Below, piece by piece: positions 20,804 through 29,645 of a stretch of DNA of 64,000 nucleotides. The notes below the pieces were generated by a model that was given only the letters and a program-made list of their open reading frames with translations, searched no databases and was not told where the DNA came from. The first letter of the stretch is position 1, and each line of letters starts with the position of its first letter. The position numbers and the translations under genes were made by a program. Source of the DNA: Corynebacterium terpenotabidum Y-11 (GTDB taxonomy: Bacteria > Actinomycetota > Actinomycetes > Mycobacteriales > Mycobacteriaceae). The DNA lies in NCBI RefSeq assembly GCF_000418365.1, contig NC_021663.1, forward strand, positions 2,418,001 through 2,482,000, written 5' to 3'.

Positions 20804-21611
20804 TTTCGTGATCGGACTGGTCCTGCCGGACGTGCTCGGCACCTACGGCGACGACGGTAATGCGCTGGTCTTGCGCCAGCGGGCACGGATGCGCGGCATC
20901 GATGCGGAGATCCACCGCATCACCCTGGGCGACGCCGTGCCCGAGATGCTGGACGTCTACACCGTCGGCGGTGGAGAGGACGTCGCCCAGATCCTCGCCG
21001 CCGAGCATCTCATCGCCGACGGTGGGATCACCCGCGCGGCGAATGCCGGGCGTCCGATCCTGGCGATCTGCGCCGGCCTGCAGGTCTTCGGACGATCCTT
21101 CCGGGCCTCCGACCGGATGGTCGACGGCCTGGGACTGCTGGACGCGACGACCTCCTCACTGCAGCACCGGATGATCGGTGAGCTGCGGTCCGACCCGAAT
21201 CTCCAGGGGTTCGGAGTGACCGCCGGGGCACTGGGCACGGCCGGGGTGCTCACCGAGCCGTTGACCGGTTTCGCGAACCACCAGGGTGCCACGCTGCTGG
21301 GACCCGACGCCGCCCCGCTGGGGTACGTCACCGAGGGCGTGGGAAACACCGATGCCCACGGTGCGCTGCACGCCGGACTGTCCCAGGAACGGGCCAAGAA
21401 GGAGGTCTACTACGAAGGCGCGGTCCAGGGCTCCATCGTGGCGACGTACATGCACGGTCCGGTGTTGGCCCGGAACCCGCAGCTCGCGGACCTGCTGCTT
21501 GCCGCGGCCATGGGGACGACCGTGGCGGAGCTGCCACCGATGACCAGTACCTTCGCCGAGCAGCTCACCGCCGAGGTGGCGACGCTGCGCGCGGAGCGGT
21601 TGAAGGCTTAG
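20796..21611 (+). CDS. gatD: Lipid II isoglutaminyl synthase, glutamine amidotransferase subunit GatD
   Basis: A class I glutaminase of the CobQ-like type that feeds ammonia to MurT. The nucleophile is the cysteine in ILAICAGLQVFG (about residue 93). The catalytic histidine is in VATYMHGPVLARNPQL near the C terminus, and YTVGGGEDVAQ and GFANHQGATLLG are also family segments. 271 residues, slightly longer than usual through its C-terminal tail. The ATG lies inside the end of murT, indicating translational coupling. This is the last gene of the conserved chromosomal block before the accessory region. Confidence 0.96.
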   Translation: MADFVIGLVLPDVLGTYGDDGNALVLRQRARMRGIDAEIHRITLGDAVPEMLDVYTVGGGEDVAQILAAEHLIADGGITRAANAGRPILAICAGLQVFGRSFRASDRMVDGLGLLDATTSSLQHRMIGELRSDPNLQGFGVTAGALGTAGVLTEPLTGFANHQGATLLGPDAAPLGYVTEGVGNTDAHGALHAGLSQERAKKEVYYEGAVQGSIVATYMHGPVLARNPQLADLLLAAAMGTTVAELPPMTSTFAEQLTAEVATLRAERLKA

Positions 21612-21655
21612 GGGGTCTCCGGCGCGCCCGGTTCTCCCGCCTCTCCCCCGAACGT

Positions 21656-21683
21656 GGACAGGGCGCGGCGGGGGACTACGATG
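21656..21683 (+). promoter_or_regulatory. Sigma-A-like promoter candidate downstream of gatD
   Basis: TGGACA (21656-21661) and TACGAT (21678-21683) are separated by 16 bp. A GTG codon 7 bp after the -10 box (21691) could begin a leaderless reading frame, but its product resembles nothing and has no coding character. It may drive a small RNA or be what is left of a lost gene. Confidence 0.35.
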
Positions 21684-21754
21684 GCACCCGTGAGTTCATC
21701 CGGATCCCTGACCTGCGGCGCCGGACCAGTTAGCTGCGCGTCCGGGAGACTGTC

Positions 21755-21803
21755 ACAGATCGTCCGGAAAACCGGACGTTCCCCGGGATTCTGGACGATC
21801 TGT
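21755..21803. repeat. Nested inverted repeats in the gatD downstream region
   Basis: An 11-bp outer pair (ACAGATCGTCC at 21755-21765, GGACGATCTGT at 21793-21803) encloses an inner 7-bp hairpin with an AAAA loop (CGTCCGG/CCGGACG, 21761-21778). It could be the murT-gatD terminator, though no T run follows, or part of an RNA made from the promoter candidate just upstream. Confidence 0.5.
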
Positions 21804-21878
21804 CACGCGACGCGGGCCCGGTGGCCGGCGCTGACGGTCGCTGGCATTCGTCCACGTTCCAGGCGTCTCAACCCTGAT

Positions 21879-22031
21879 CTAGTAGTTGGCGGGTGGATCA
21901 CTGGCAGGGAAGGACTCCGCCTCCCGCTCCGTGACCGTCTGCTCGTCGGTCACGGGGCCCTGCGTAGGCGGGCCGTCCGTGATGCGCGCGGCGTCCGGCA
22001 GAGCAGTGTCCGTCAGATGTGCGGTCTTCAT
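21879..22031 (-). CDS. Small protein with C-terminal FPASDPP motif
   Basis: A 50-residue acidic protein from ATG 22031 with a GAGGTGA ribosome site. It ends EREAESFPASDPPANY. Short proteins ending in ESFPASDPP are common in actinobacteria and proteobacteria, with unknown function. A larger open frame starting at 22139 is less likely because the ribosome site lies directly before the internal ATG. Confidence 0.6.
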   Translation of the reverse strand: MKTAHLTDTALPDAARITDGPPTQGPVTDEQTVTEREAESFPASDPPANY

Positions 22032-22119
22032 GATGGCTGTCACCTCACTTCCGTTCCTTGACTGTGAGGTCGCCACCCTACGCCCCCTCCCCCGGGGATC
22101 CGCAAGGGTCGGTCCAGCA

Positions 22120-22290
22120 TCAGCCGACCGAACCGGCACTGCACGTGGGAGACTGCCTCGATGTCCCAGTGCCGAGTCTCAAATTCGAACTACCTGTACA
22201 CTGCTTTCCGGGGGTCGAGAATTCCTCGATCGCCGGCTCACCGTTACTCCGTCGGCACTCGAACTCATACGCTTTGTCAGCGGTCGTCAT
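22120..22290 (-). CDS. Possible small hypothetical protein
   Basis: A 56-residue frame beginning MTTADKAYEFECRRSNGEPA at ATG 22290, with AAAGGGGG about 8 bp upstream. No family is recognised. The second half (rich in Ser, Thr and Gly) has little coding character, so the gene may be truncated or spurious. Confidence 0.3.
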   Translation of the reverse strand: MTTADKAYEFECRRSNGEPAIEEFSTPGKQCTGSSNLRLGTGTSRQSPTCSAGSVG

Positions 22291-23083
22291 CGACGAGCCC
22301 CCTTTAGGCTCCGGAAATGTTTCCCGGCGTTGGCCAGGGACTCTACCAGAGGTTTCCGGTGTTCCTGGATGAGCTTTCGGTGGGCGCTCACCCCAGCGGA
22401 CCACTCTCAGGCCGGGGGCAACAGGGACCACGGTCCCCTGCTGGGCCTGTTACCAGAGTCGGAAGCAGGTCTGGTATCTTGCGGCCGAAGAGCCCAGCCG
22501 GGAACGATTGCTGGTGTGATAGAAAAAGCTGGGGCACCACTCGGACGAGAGGACCGAGGACGCCATCCCGGTCCGCGTCCTCCACGTCGACCAGGCTCGC
22601 GATGAACGCTCCGGTGTACGTACCGAGCTGCGTAAGCCGGACAGTCACATACCGTTACAAACCGAACTATCTACGGAGAGGGCCCGAACCCACCCAACCT
22701 GGGCACGGTGGTCCTGCGCTTCCCGGTCGCCGCCAAGAGCAAAAACTTCCGGAGGATCGGACGAGTGACGCGTAGCGAAGGCAACGCCACCGCGACGGTC
22801 CACGACTTCCACGACGCCGAAGCCCCGGAACTGCACCAGATGTTCATGCGGCGTCGTCGCGTCATCGAGATAGAGCGGTTCACGGAAAAAATGACCTCTG
22901 GAAAACGGCGACATCCCAGCGAGTCGCCGAAAGAAGGCGCGATCGCCGCACGTCATCCCCCCCTGATTATCACCTCAAGTCGAGGATCATCGAGTCCATG
23001 CCAGCCACCCGTGTAGCTGTCGTCCAGGGTGCACGTCAGATGGGCAGTACCACATGCCGTATCTGTCTCCTACCAGGCGCTGA
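22291..23083 (+). pseudogene. Intergenic stretch with coding-like gene debris (about 22540-22900)
   Basis: No intact gene is visible in these 790 bp. Two plus-strand fragments have strongly coding-like third positions. One, about 22555-22650, reads AIPVRVLHVDQARDERSGVR. The other, about 22695-22890, reads LGTVVLRFPVAAKSKNFRRI and continues through HDAEAPELHQMFMRRRRVIE. They are in different frames and lack a start, so they look like remains of one or two genes broken by frameshift or deletion. Neither matches a family I know. The rest, up to the insertion sequence, shows nothing. Confidence 0.35.
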
Positions 23084-23149
23084 TGGCCCTACCCTCGTTG
23101 AGTGGACACTCGATGTAGCGGGACCCGTCCCGCACGAGAGGATGTCACC

Positions 23150-23509
23150 ATGACCGACAAGACGCCCGGAACCAGCAGAGCGAGTGCAAGCAACGGAGGC
23201 AAGCGACCCCGGAGAATCTTCACCCCCGAGTACAAGCACGAAGCCGCCCGGCTGGTGATTGACACCGGCCGCAGCATCGCCGAAGTCGCCCGAGAGTTGG
23301 GGGTCGGTTCCCAATCGTTGGGCAAGTGGGTTGCCGCCGAACGCGCCGAGCAGGCCGGCGAACAGACCGGGGAACTGACCCTGGACGAACGGGCCGAGCT
23401 CAAGGCCCTGCGCCGCCAGGTCGCCGAGCTGCACAAGGACAACGAGTTCCTGGGAAAAGCAGCGGCCTTCTTCGCGGCCAAGCAACGACCGACGAACGGT
23501 ACGAACTGA
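23150..23509 (+). CDS. IS3-family transposase OrfA
   Basis: 119 residues, a helix-turn-helix DNA-binding protein: RRIFTPEYKHEAARLVIDTG then SIAEVARELGVGSQSLGKWV, ending in a leucine-zipper-like helix (ELKALRRQVAELHKDNEFLG). Its stop codon overlaps the ATG at 23509 that opens orfB in the -1 frame, the normal IS3 arrangement. A GGGAAAAG stretch before the overlap could support programmed frameshifting to an OrfAB fusion. Confidence 0.92.
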   Translation: MTDKTPGTSRASASNGGKRPRRIFTPEYKHEAARLVIDTGRSIAEVARELGVGSQSLGKWVAAERAEQAGEQTGELTLDERAELKALRRQVAELHKDNEFLGKAAAFFAAKQRPTNGTN

Positions 23510-24402
23510 TGGCGGCGGAGAAGGCGAACTACGAGGTCACCCGTATGGCACGCCTGCTGGAGGTGTCCCGGTCCGGGTTCTACGCCTGGGCTGCACGGCA
23601 ACGCTCACAACCCGGCCCCAGACGCCGTGGACGCGACGAACTCGATGTGAAGGTCCGCAAGGTCTTCACCGAGTCCGACGACGTCTACGGCACGCCCAGG
23701 GTCCACGCCCAACTCGCCCGAGAAGGCACACACGTCGACCGGAAGACTGTGGCGAGATCGATGCTGCGGCAAGGCCTGGAGGGCATCAGCCCGACGAAGT
23801 TCACCCCGGTGACCACGATCAGCGGAACCGACCCCTACAAGATCCCTGACCTGGTCACACGTAGCTGGGACCAGGGCGAACTCAACCGTGTCTGGGTTTC
23901 GGACATTACCTATCTTCGCACTGGTGAGGGCTGGCTGTACCTCGCCGCGGTCACCGATGCGCACTCCCGTCGGATCCTGGGCTGGGCGATGGACTCCCAC
24001 ATGGGCACCTTCCTGGTGGAAAAGGCCCTGAAAATGGCCCACACTCTGCGTGGAGAAGTTCCTGACGGAGTGGTGTTCCACGCTGACCGGGGTACCGAGT
24101 TCACCAGTGACGACATGTTCAAAGTATGCCGGGGCCTGGAGATGCTCCAGTCGGTCGGGCGGACCGGAGTCTGCTGGGACAACGCGATGGCTTCAGAGCG
24201 TGTGGGCCACGTTGAAGACTTCAGTTCTACGACCGGAGGAAATGGCCCACCCGGGCAGAGGCGAGGATGAAGGTCGGTGACTGGATCGAGTACCGGTACA
24301 ACCGTCGGCGACTGCACTGAAGCGCTTGGCTATGTTCCGCCGGTGGAGTTCGAAATGAATCTGCTCAACAAACCTGCTGTCCAGGACCCTGAGGCAGCTT
24401 AG
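23509..24402 (+). pseudogene. IS3-family transposase OrfB (integrase-type), frameshifted
   Basis: The rve-type catalytic domain is intact up to about residue 230: Asp in NRVWVSDITYLRTG and Asp in FHADRGTEFTS. After CWDNAMA the frame is lost. The expected continuation SVWATLKT is found one frame over, then FYDRRKWPTRAEARMKVGDW in a third frame, and finally GYVPPVEFEMNLLNKPAVQD after a further shift at about 24316. The intact frame stops at 24270; homology continues to TAG at 24402. At least three single-base changes are needed, so the third catalytic residue (Glu) is out of frame and the enzyme should be inactive. Confidence 0.88.
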
Positions 24403-24456
24403 TTACCTGTCCACGATTTGCGGGCAGGGCCACTGACAGCTACAGGGCGATCCCGA

Positions 24457-24484
24457 TTGACTGCACGGTGTCGAAACATAAAGT
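24457..24484 (+). promoter_or_regulatory. Promoter candidate for the HTH/peptidase module
   Basis: TTGACT (24457-24462) and TAAAGT (24479-24484) are spaced 16 bp, a good sigma-A promoter for this genus. It lies just outside the right end of the insertion sequence, 42 bp before the first gene of the two-gene module. Confidence 0.6.
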
Positions 24485-24525
24485 GATGTGGTAGCTTGTT
24501 TGTAGGAGAATGAAGGGAGCCTACA

Positions 24526-25245
24526 GTGGCGATCGACGAGGGGCGAGCATGGGCGCTACAGACACTGGGAGCCGATGGGGTACTGGTACGGGAACGAATC
24601 CCCACCATCATCCGCGACTGCCACGAAAAGATGGCGAACGCGCAGGTGGAATCGGACATGAGGCACACTGGGGTCTACGGGCAGATCTGGCGCAAGTGTC
24701 TGGATGAGTTCGTTGCAGAGCTCGGTCAACTTCCTTCAGCTGAAATCATTCCACGACGTGGCTACAAGCTGGTTTCATTCAACGGTGCGGTCCTGTTCCC
24801 TTGGCGCTTCGCCAAGGAACGCTCAACAGATGTCGGATCGCGGCCTTTCGCGGTGTCAGAGACGCGTCTCTCGCTCTTCACACAGGAACGAGACATCGCA
24901 CAGTATTGCCTCGACATCGAGTACGATCACCCGGAACTGACCGAGGAGGAGCAGAAGCTACTTCTCGACACCGAAGCCAAGGCGCTCGAAGAGACACTGT
25001 CGTCCCATAGCGTGGTTGTTGTGGCCTACGCGAGCAACCCGTCAGCGCTTCACAGCATCGATTGGGGCGAGGCGACTCTGGGAACCGATGGTTACCTCGC
25101 TTTTGTAACCATCGAGTCACTGCTCGACATTGGATCGGGCTCGCTGGTCGACGTCGAACTGACGGAAGAAGAGGGCTTCGCTGACGGCCCAATCCCGCAC
25201 CCTCAGCTGGGGGTGAAGGAGGAAGACGGAGGCGCACATGGATAA
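24526..25245 (+). CDS. Unknown protein paired with HTH/ImmA-IrrE peptidase
   Basis: 239 residues, no family recognised. No signal peptide or membrane segment. The N-terminal half has an amphipathic helical look (EGRAWALQTLGADGVLVRER, then IWRKCLDEFVAEL). A middle segment, RRGYKLVSFNGAVLFPWRFA, is followed by an acidic, Glu-rich helix (ELTEEEQKLLLDTEAKALEE) and a strand-rich end. GTG 24526 has GAAGGGAG 7 bp upstream. The end overlaps the peptidase gene by 8 bp, so the two are translationally coupled. By analogy with two-gene modules built on HTH/ImmA-IrrE proteins, it could be the toxin or effector partner; that is inference from position only. Confidence 0.75.
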   Translation: MAIDEGRAWALQTLGADGVLVRERIPTIIRDCHEKMANAQVESDMRHTGVYGQIWRKCLDEFVAELGQLPSAEIIPRRGYKLVSFNGAVLFPWRFAKERSTDVGSRPFAVSETRLSLFTQERDIAQYCLDIEYDHPELTEEEQKLLLDTEAKALEETLSSHSVVVVAYASNPSALHSIDWGEATLGTDGYLAFVTIESLLDIGSGSLVDVELTEEEGFADGPIPHPQLGVKEEDGGAHG

Positions 25246-26401
25246 CGGAGACACCCTATTCACCGTGGGCCATCCAGCGGATCGCACTGACCTTAGTACC
25301 GTCGCGTTCAGCTTCGATCCTGTTCGTCTGACGCAGGCACGCTTCGCAGCAGGTCTGTCGAAGGCCAAGCTAGCCAGCCTCGTCGGGGTGTCACCCGCGG
25401 CCATCGGCCAGTACGAATCACAGTCATCCACGCCGCGACGTGACCTCCTGCCCACGCTCGCTCAAGCTCTAGATGTTCCGGTGGAGTATTTCACAACTGG
25501 CCGGCCGATCGGTCGAGTGGACGGGTCTCAGGCCCATTTCCGAAGCCTACGCTCGACATCCGCTCGGGACCGTGCAAAGGCGATCGCGTTCATCGAGCAG
25601 GTGTGGGAGCTAACGTTCGCACTAGAGAAGAAAGTCCGCTTCCCAAATGTCAATCTGCCATTGATTGACCAAGCGCACGCCGATCCACTCTCCGCTGCCC
25701 AGGAACTTCGCTCGCATTGGGGGCTTGGTACCAAACCTGTCAAGCATCTTGCCGCCCTGGTGGAGTCACATGGGACCATAGTCAGTCTGCTCACCATGGC
25801 GAACGCGGACGTCGCTCGCGTCGGCGCGTTCTCTACGTCTCACCTGGCAAGGCCAGTCATCATCGTTACCCCAGAACGGGCTAGATCCGTTTTTGTTTAC
25901 CGCTTCACAATCGCACATGAGCTCGGGCATTTGCTGTTACATGGCGAAGCGGCGCCGGGCGACAAACAGCAGGAACGCGAAGCAGACCAGTTCGCTGCTG
26001 AGTTTCTCACACCGCGCTCCCAGATCATGAACCTGTTGCCGCGCAAGGTGGACTTGTCGAGACTAGATGAGTTGTCCCGACACTGGGGCGTCTCCGTAGA
26101 CTCTCTGTTGCTTCGGATGAAGGAGACCGGCACGGTGTCTGAATCCTCGATTCGCCGTGGGTATCAGAGACTGAACCAGCTGCGCAGTTCAGGACTCGAC
26201 ACTCTTGAACCTGTGAACGCCTACCCCGGAGAAGTTCCGTCGATGCTCGCTCAGGCTTCCGAACTCGCAGACCAAGCAGGCTACGGCCAAGCCGCCCTTG
26301 CCACAGAACTGAAGTGGTATCCCTCGCGGGTACGCGAGGTTTTGGGCGCGGAGGACCCACGACCTGCTTTACGGCTCATGAGCAACCCGCCTACAGGCTA
26401 A
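25238..26401 (+). CDS. XRE helix-turn-helix protein fused to ImmA/IrrE zinc peptidase domain
   Basis: 387 residues. The N-terminal XRE domain (about 28-90) has RLTQARFAAGLSKAKLASLV and GVSPAAIGQYESQSSTPRRD. The peptidase domain (M78, about 150-300) has the zinc motif TIAHELGHLLLH, with the third ligand in QEREADQFAAEFLTP. A C-terminal segment of about 90 residues follows. Such proteins cleave or sense partner repressors, as in ImmA of ICEBs1 and IrrE of Deinococcus, and are common in phage-defence toxin-antitoxin modules. Lower GC than the host block around it. Partner gene overlaps upstream by 8 bp. Confidence 0.93.
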   Translation: MDNGDTLFTVGHPADRTDLSTVAFSFDPVRLTQARFAAGLSKAKLASLVGVSPAAIGQYESQSSTPRRDLLPTLAQALDVPVEYFTTGRPIGRVDGSQAHFRSLRSTSARDRAKAIAFIEQVWELTFALEKKVRFPNVNLPLIDQAHADPLSAAQELRSHWGLGTKPVKHLAALVESHGTIVSLLTMANADVARVGAFSTSHLARPVIIVTPERARSVFVYRFTIAHELGHLLLHGEAAPGDKQQEREADQFAAEFLTPRSQIMNLLPRKVDLSRLDELSRHWGVSVDSLLLRMKETGTVSESSIRRGYQRLNQLRSSGLDTLEPVNAYPGEVPSMLAQASELADQAGYGQAALATELKWYPSRVREVLGAEDPRPALRLMSNPPTG

Positions 26402-26455
26402 AGTGCTGATTCTTGCAAGATCGGCCGACGAACTCTTGACCATAGGACCCTCGCT

Positions 26456-29400
26456 TTATTCCATCACAAGCTGCATCAGTTCGCTGTAGTTGGTGACCAC
26501 GTCATAGCTGACGTTGTCGTTGGTATTCTCGCTCAGCGTTGCGAAGAACTTTCTGGCGCACTCAATCTTAGCTTCCTCCGCACCCTTGAGCTGCAGAGTC
26601 GAGAGTGACCCCTTGGTCTCGGCGACGAAGTAGACGTGCTTCACGCTGCCTTCGGTGAACGCGATGGCCCAGTCCGGGTTGTAGTCGCCGACCGGGGTGG
26701 GGATGAAGAACCCCCGTGGCAGCTTCGCGTACACCGACACCTCCTTGCTGGTGTCCAGGTCTTCGACGAAGGCCCGCTCCACCTTCGAGTCCGTCACCAC
26801 ATAGTCGTAGATGTGCTTGTCCAGCTTCCCACCGGCCTTCTTCATGTCCTGCTTCGTCTGGTTCTCCGTGAAGATCGTCGAGTCAAACGTGTCGTCGAGC
26901 TTGTTGTAGGTCAGCTTGTTGATGATCACCGCTGCCTTCTGCTCGTTGATCAGGCGGGATGCCTCCCGGAGGAACTGCTCAGGGTTGAGGTGGAACTTGG
27001 CGAAGGTCTCCGGGGCAACACCCTTGAGGATCGCGGTGATCGTCCGCCGGGTCAGCCGGGTCTTCTCCGCGATCTCCCCGATCAGGTCGTACTTGACCTG
27101 CGAACCCGCGGTGGCCGTCTCAGTCGTGGTCTCGATGCTCGACTTCTTGAACCCTGAACCTGCAGCGAAGTCGTCGGAAGAGAGCTCATCCCGCTGGATA
27201 CCAGATTGCACAACGTACTGCATAGCCGCAACGTAGAGGCTCTTGTCCAGCTCGTGGACGGCCTTACTGATGAGTTCCGACGAGTCGAAGTCCACCTCGT
27301 AGACGGTCCTGTGGTTGATCCTGCTCCAGAGTTCCTGAAACTCCTTCTTGTCGAAGTTTTCCTGGTTGAGCGGGATCTTCTTCGGCTTTCGGTCGTCACC
27401 GGGCAGCGGGATGTCCATGTACAGGACCTGCACCAACGGCCACGCCATGTCGAAGATGGGACGCAGCACCTCGGATGTCGGCTCTGCCAAGGTTCCGTCC
27501 CGGTCTGCGTCCTTGCAGGCAGTTGTGACAAAGCCGTCATCATCGACGTAGTCATTCCTGACCATGTAGTTGTAGAGCGCCCGGGCCTCCTTCCCATCCA
27601 GGGGGCGGGCACCTGACGGCGTGTCAATGGTCTTGCCCTCAAAGAACTCCACACTCGCTCGACGGGGTCGCGCCGCCAGCGTCTCGGAGATCTCCTTCTG
27701 CAGACCATCCACAAAATCGGTGTACGCCTCGTCGGTGACCACGGTCAGTTCATTGACATCATGCACCCGGTCGCCGATGGTCGCTGCATCCATCCGCTCC
27801 CCGTCCTGGTTGACGGCGAGACGCAGGCCGCGACCGATCTCCTGGCGCCGGGAGACGGTATTGTCCGACTTCTTCAGCATGCCCATGACGAAGACGTTGG
27901 GGTTGTCCCACCCCTCGCGCAGAGCGGAGTGGGAGAAGATGAACCGCACGGGTTCATCGAAGGACAGCAGGCGCTCCTTGTCCTTGAGGATCAGGTCGTA
28001 GGCGTCCGTGTCCTTGGACTGTCCCTTGTCCTCTCCACGTCCGGAGATCTTCCCGTCGATCTGCCGCTTCGTCTTCTTGTCGACGGAAAAATAGCCTTCG
28101 TGCACATCAGACGGATCATCCCTCTGGAGGTACTCCCGGTAGCCGCCGGCCGGGTTCTCCAGGTCAAGTTCGCCGAGAATCTCGTCACGGATCACCGGGT
28201 ACTCTTCCTCGAACATGCGGGCGTACTCACCGAGAGTGTCTTCCCGGGTGTAGTCGCGGTACTTCGCGACCTCGTCGATGAAGAACAGAGACAGGACCTT
28301 GATGCCCTGGCTGTAGAGCTCACGCTCCTTCTCCAGGTGGGCCCGGATGACCTCCCGGATCTGGATCCGCCGCTTCTTGTCTTCGGTGACGTCCCGGTCC
28401 GCTAGCTGCCCGGCGAAGACCGTGTCTTGGTTGGACAGCTCGATGATGTCCCGGTTCGCGTCAATGTTGGTGATGAACAGGCCCTTGTACGCCTCCACCC
28501 CGTTCGAGGCATCGTGCAGGTTCGCGCCGTGGTCGAGCCGCACGACCTTCCGCTTGATCCCGGTCTTCGTTTCGACCTCGAGCTCGACGCGCGCCCGCGG
28601 CTTGGCGCCCTTCGAGATCTCGATGGCTTCCAGGTAGAGGTATGCGGACGATCCTGCCAGCCCTTTGACAGTGATGCCGCGGACGGCAATCTTCTTAACC
28701 AGCTTCTCGTTGTAGGCATCCAGGGCATCCAGGCGGTGCACCTTGGTGTGCTCGACCTTATGCGTCGCCGAATAGCGGAGCATCATCAGACCGTTGAAAC
28801 GGGCCAGTGCTTTCAAGGATTTCGAGGGCTTCTTCTTGTCACCCTCGATCTTCTGCGGCTCGTCGAGGATAACGATGGGCCTGTTCGCGGCGATCACGTC
28901 GATGGGACGCCGGGAGCCGAAGTCGTCCAGCTCGTCGTAGATCCGCCGGTTGTCCTTGCCGGTGGCGTTGAAGGCCTGGATGTTGATGATCATCACCTGG
29001 ACGCCCGCGTCACTGCTGAACCGCTCCAGCTCGTGGAGCTGCGAGGAGTTGTAGATAAACGACCGAGGTTTGGTGCCGTAGAGCTGCTGGAAGTGCTCGG
29101 CGGTGACGTCGAAGGTCTTCTTCACCCCTTCGCGGATGGCGATGGAGGGGACGACGATGATGAATTTCGACCAGCCGTAGCGCTTGTGCATCTCCATGAT
29201 GGTCTTGATGTAGACGTAGGTCTTACCGGTCCCGGTCTCCATCTCGACATCGAGGTTGGGGGCCTGAGGTGCTCCGGCACTACATTCGAGCGTGGGGGAC
29301 TCGGGCAGGTTCTGGCCCCGCTGGATGGCGCGGACGTTGTCAAGGAGCTGCGGGTCGGACAGCCTGATCTCGGCGTTGCGCAGACCGGCATCGGCACGCT

Positions 29401-29563
29401 GCTCCTCTTCTGTCTCCCACAGCCCATCCTTCTTGGACGCAGGTGCCCGGCCGGGGTCGATGCGGTAGGAGACGCCGTCGTTCCGGGGTTGTCCCTCGAA
29501 GACGTCAACCACGGCATCCACGGCGTCGGACTGGTACTGCTGGACCTTGAACTGGAGTTTCAT
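26456..29563 (-). CDS. Type III restriction enzyme, Res subunit
   Basis: 1,035 residues: a DEAD-like SF2 motor plus nuclease that, with Mod, cuts DNA after translocation or sliding between inverted unmethylated sites. Visible motifs are Walker A METGTGKTY (about residue 109), DEPQ in IVILDEPQKIEG (about 234), SATH, and motif VI RRQEIGRGLRLAVNQDG. A C-terminal PD-(D/E)XK nuclease has NPDWAIAF (about 964) and FVAETKGSL (about 982). All catalytic residues are present. Last gene of the minus-strand operon; 82 bp separate it from the AlbA_2 gene. AGAAAGA precedes ATG 29563. Confidence 0.96.
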   Translation of the reverse strand: MKLQFKVQQYQSDAVDAVVDVFEGQPRNDGVSYRIDPGRAPASKKDGLWETEEEQRADAGLRNAEIRLSDPQLLDNVRAIQRGQNLPESPTLECSAGAPQAPNLDVEMETGTGKTYVYIKTIMEMHKRYGWSKFIIVVPSIAIREGVKKTFDVTAEHFQQLYGTKPRSFIYNSSQLHELERFSSDAGVQVMIINIQAFNATGKDNRRIYDELDDFGSRRPIDVIAANRPIVILDEPQKIEGDKKKPSKSLKALARFNGLMMLRYSATHKVEHTKVHRLDALDAYNEKLVKKIAVRGITVKGLAGSSAYLYLEAIEISKGAKPRARVELEVETKTGIKRKVVRLDHGANLHDASNGVEAYKGLFITNIDANRDIIELSNQDTVFAGQLADRDVTEDKKRRIQIREVIRAHLEKERELYSQGIKVLSLFFIDEVAKYRDYTREDTLGEYARMFEEEYPVIRDEILGELDLENPAGGYREYLQRDDPSDVHEGYFSVDKKTKRQIDGKISGRGEDKGQSKDTDAYDLILKDKERLLSFDEPVRFIFSHSALREGWDNPNVFVMGMLKKSDNTVSRRQEIGRGLRLAVNQDGERMDAATIGDRVHDVNELTVVTDEAYTDFVDGLQKEISETLAARPRRASVEFFEGKTIDTPSGARPLDGKEARALYNYMVRNDYVDDDGFVTTACKDADRDGTLAEPTSEVLRPIFDMAWPLVQVLYMDIPLPGDDRKPKKIPLNQENFDKKEFQELWSRINHRTVYEVDFDSSELISKAVHELDKSLYVAAMQYVVQSGIQRDELSSDDFAAGSGFKKSSIETTTETATAGSQVKYDLIGEIAEKTRLTRRTITAILKGVAPETFAKFHLNPEQFLREASRLINEQKAAVIINKLTYNKLDDTFDSTIFTENQTKQDMKKAGGKLDKHIYDYVVTDSKVERAFVEDLDTSKEVSVYAKLPRGFFIPTPVGDYNPDWAIAFTEGSVKHVYFVAETKGSLSTLQLKGAEEAKIECARKFFATLSENTNDNVSYDVVTNYSELMQLVME

Positions 29564-29645
29564 CGGATCATTCTTTCTGCAGGCGAGCTCTCTCGGAGAC
29601 CGAAAAATAGGGTAGCGAAGCGCGTAGGGCGCCTGTCATCGCTGG

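Larger units (their letters stand above)
23084..24432 (+). mobile_element. IS3-family insertion sequence with complete ends
   Basis: The element is 1,349 bp. Its 25-bp terminal inverted repeats (23084-23108 and 24408-24432) match at 18 positions, with the outer TGGCCCT and inner GTGGACA blocks perfect. It is flanked by the 4-bp direct repeat CTGA (23080-23083 and 24433-24436), the expected target duplication. It carries orfA and an orfB disabled by frameshifts, so it cannot move by itself unless a related transposase acts in trans. Insertion is at the edge of the defence region. Confidence 0.9.

Noticed and set aside
22645..22956. 103-codon minus-strand frame near the insertion sequence
   Set aside because: Third-position bias favours the plus strand over the same interval, so this is a shadow of the decayed gene.
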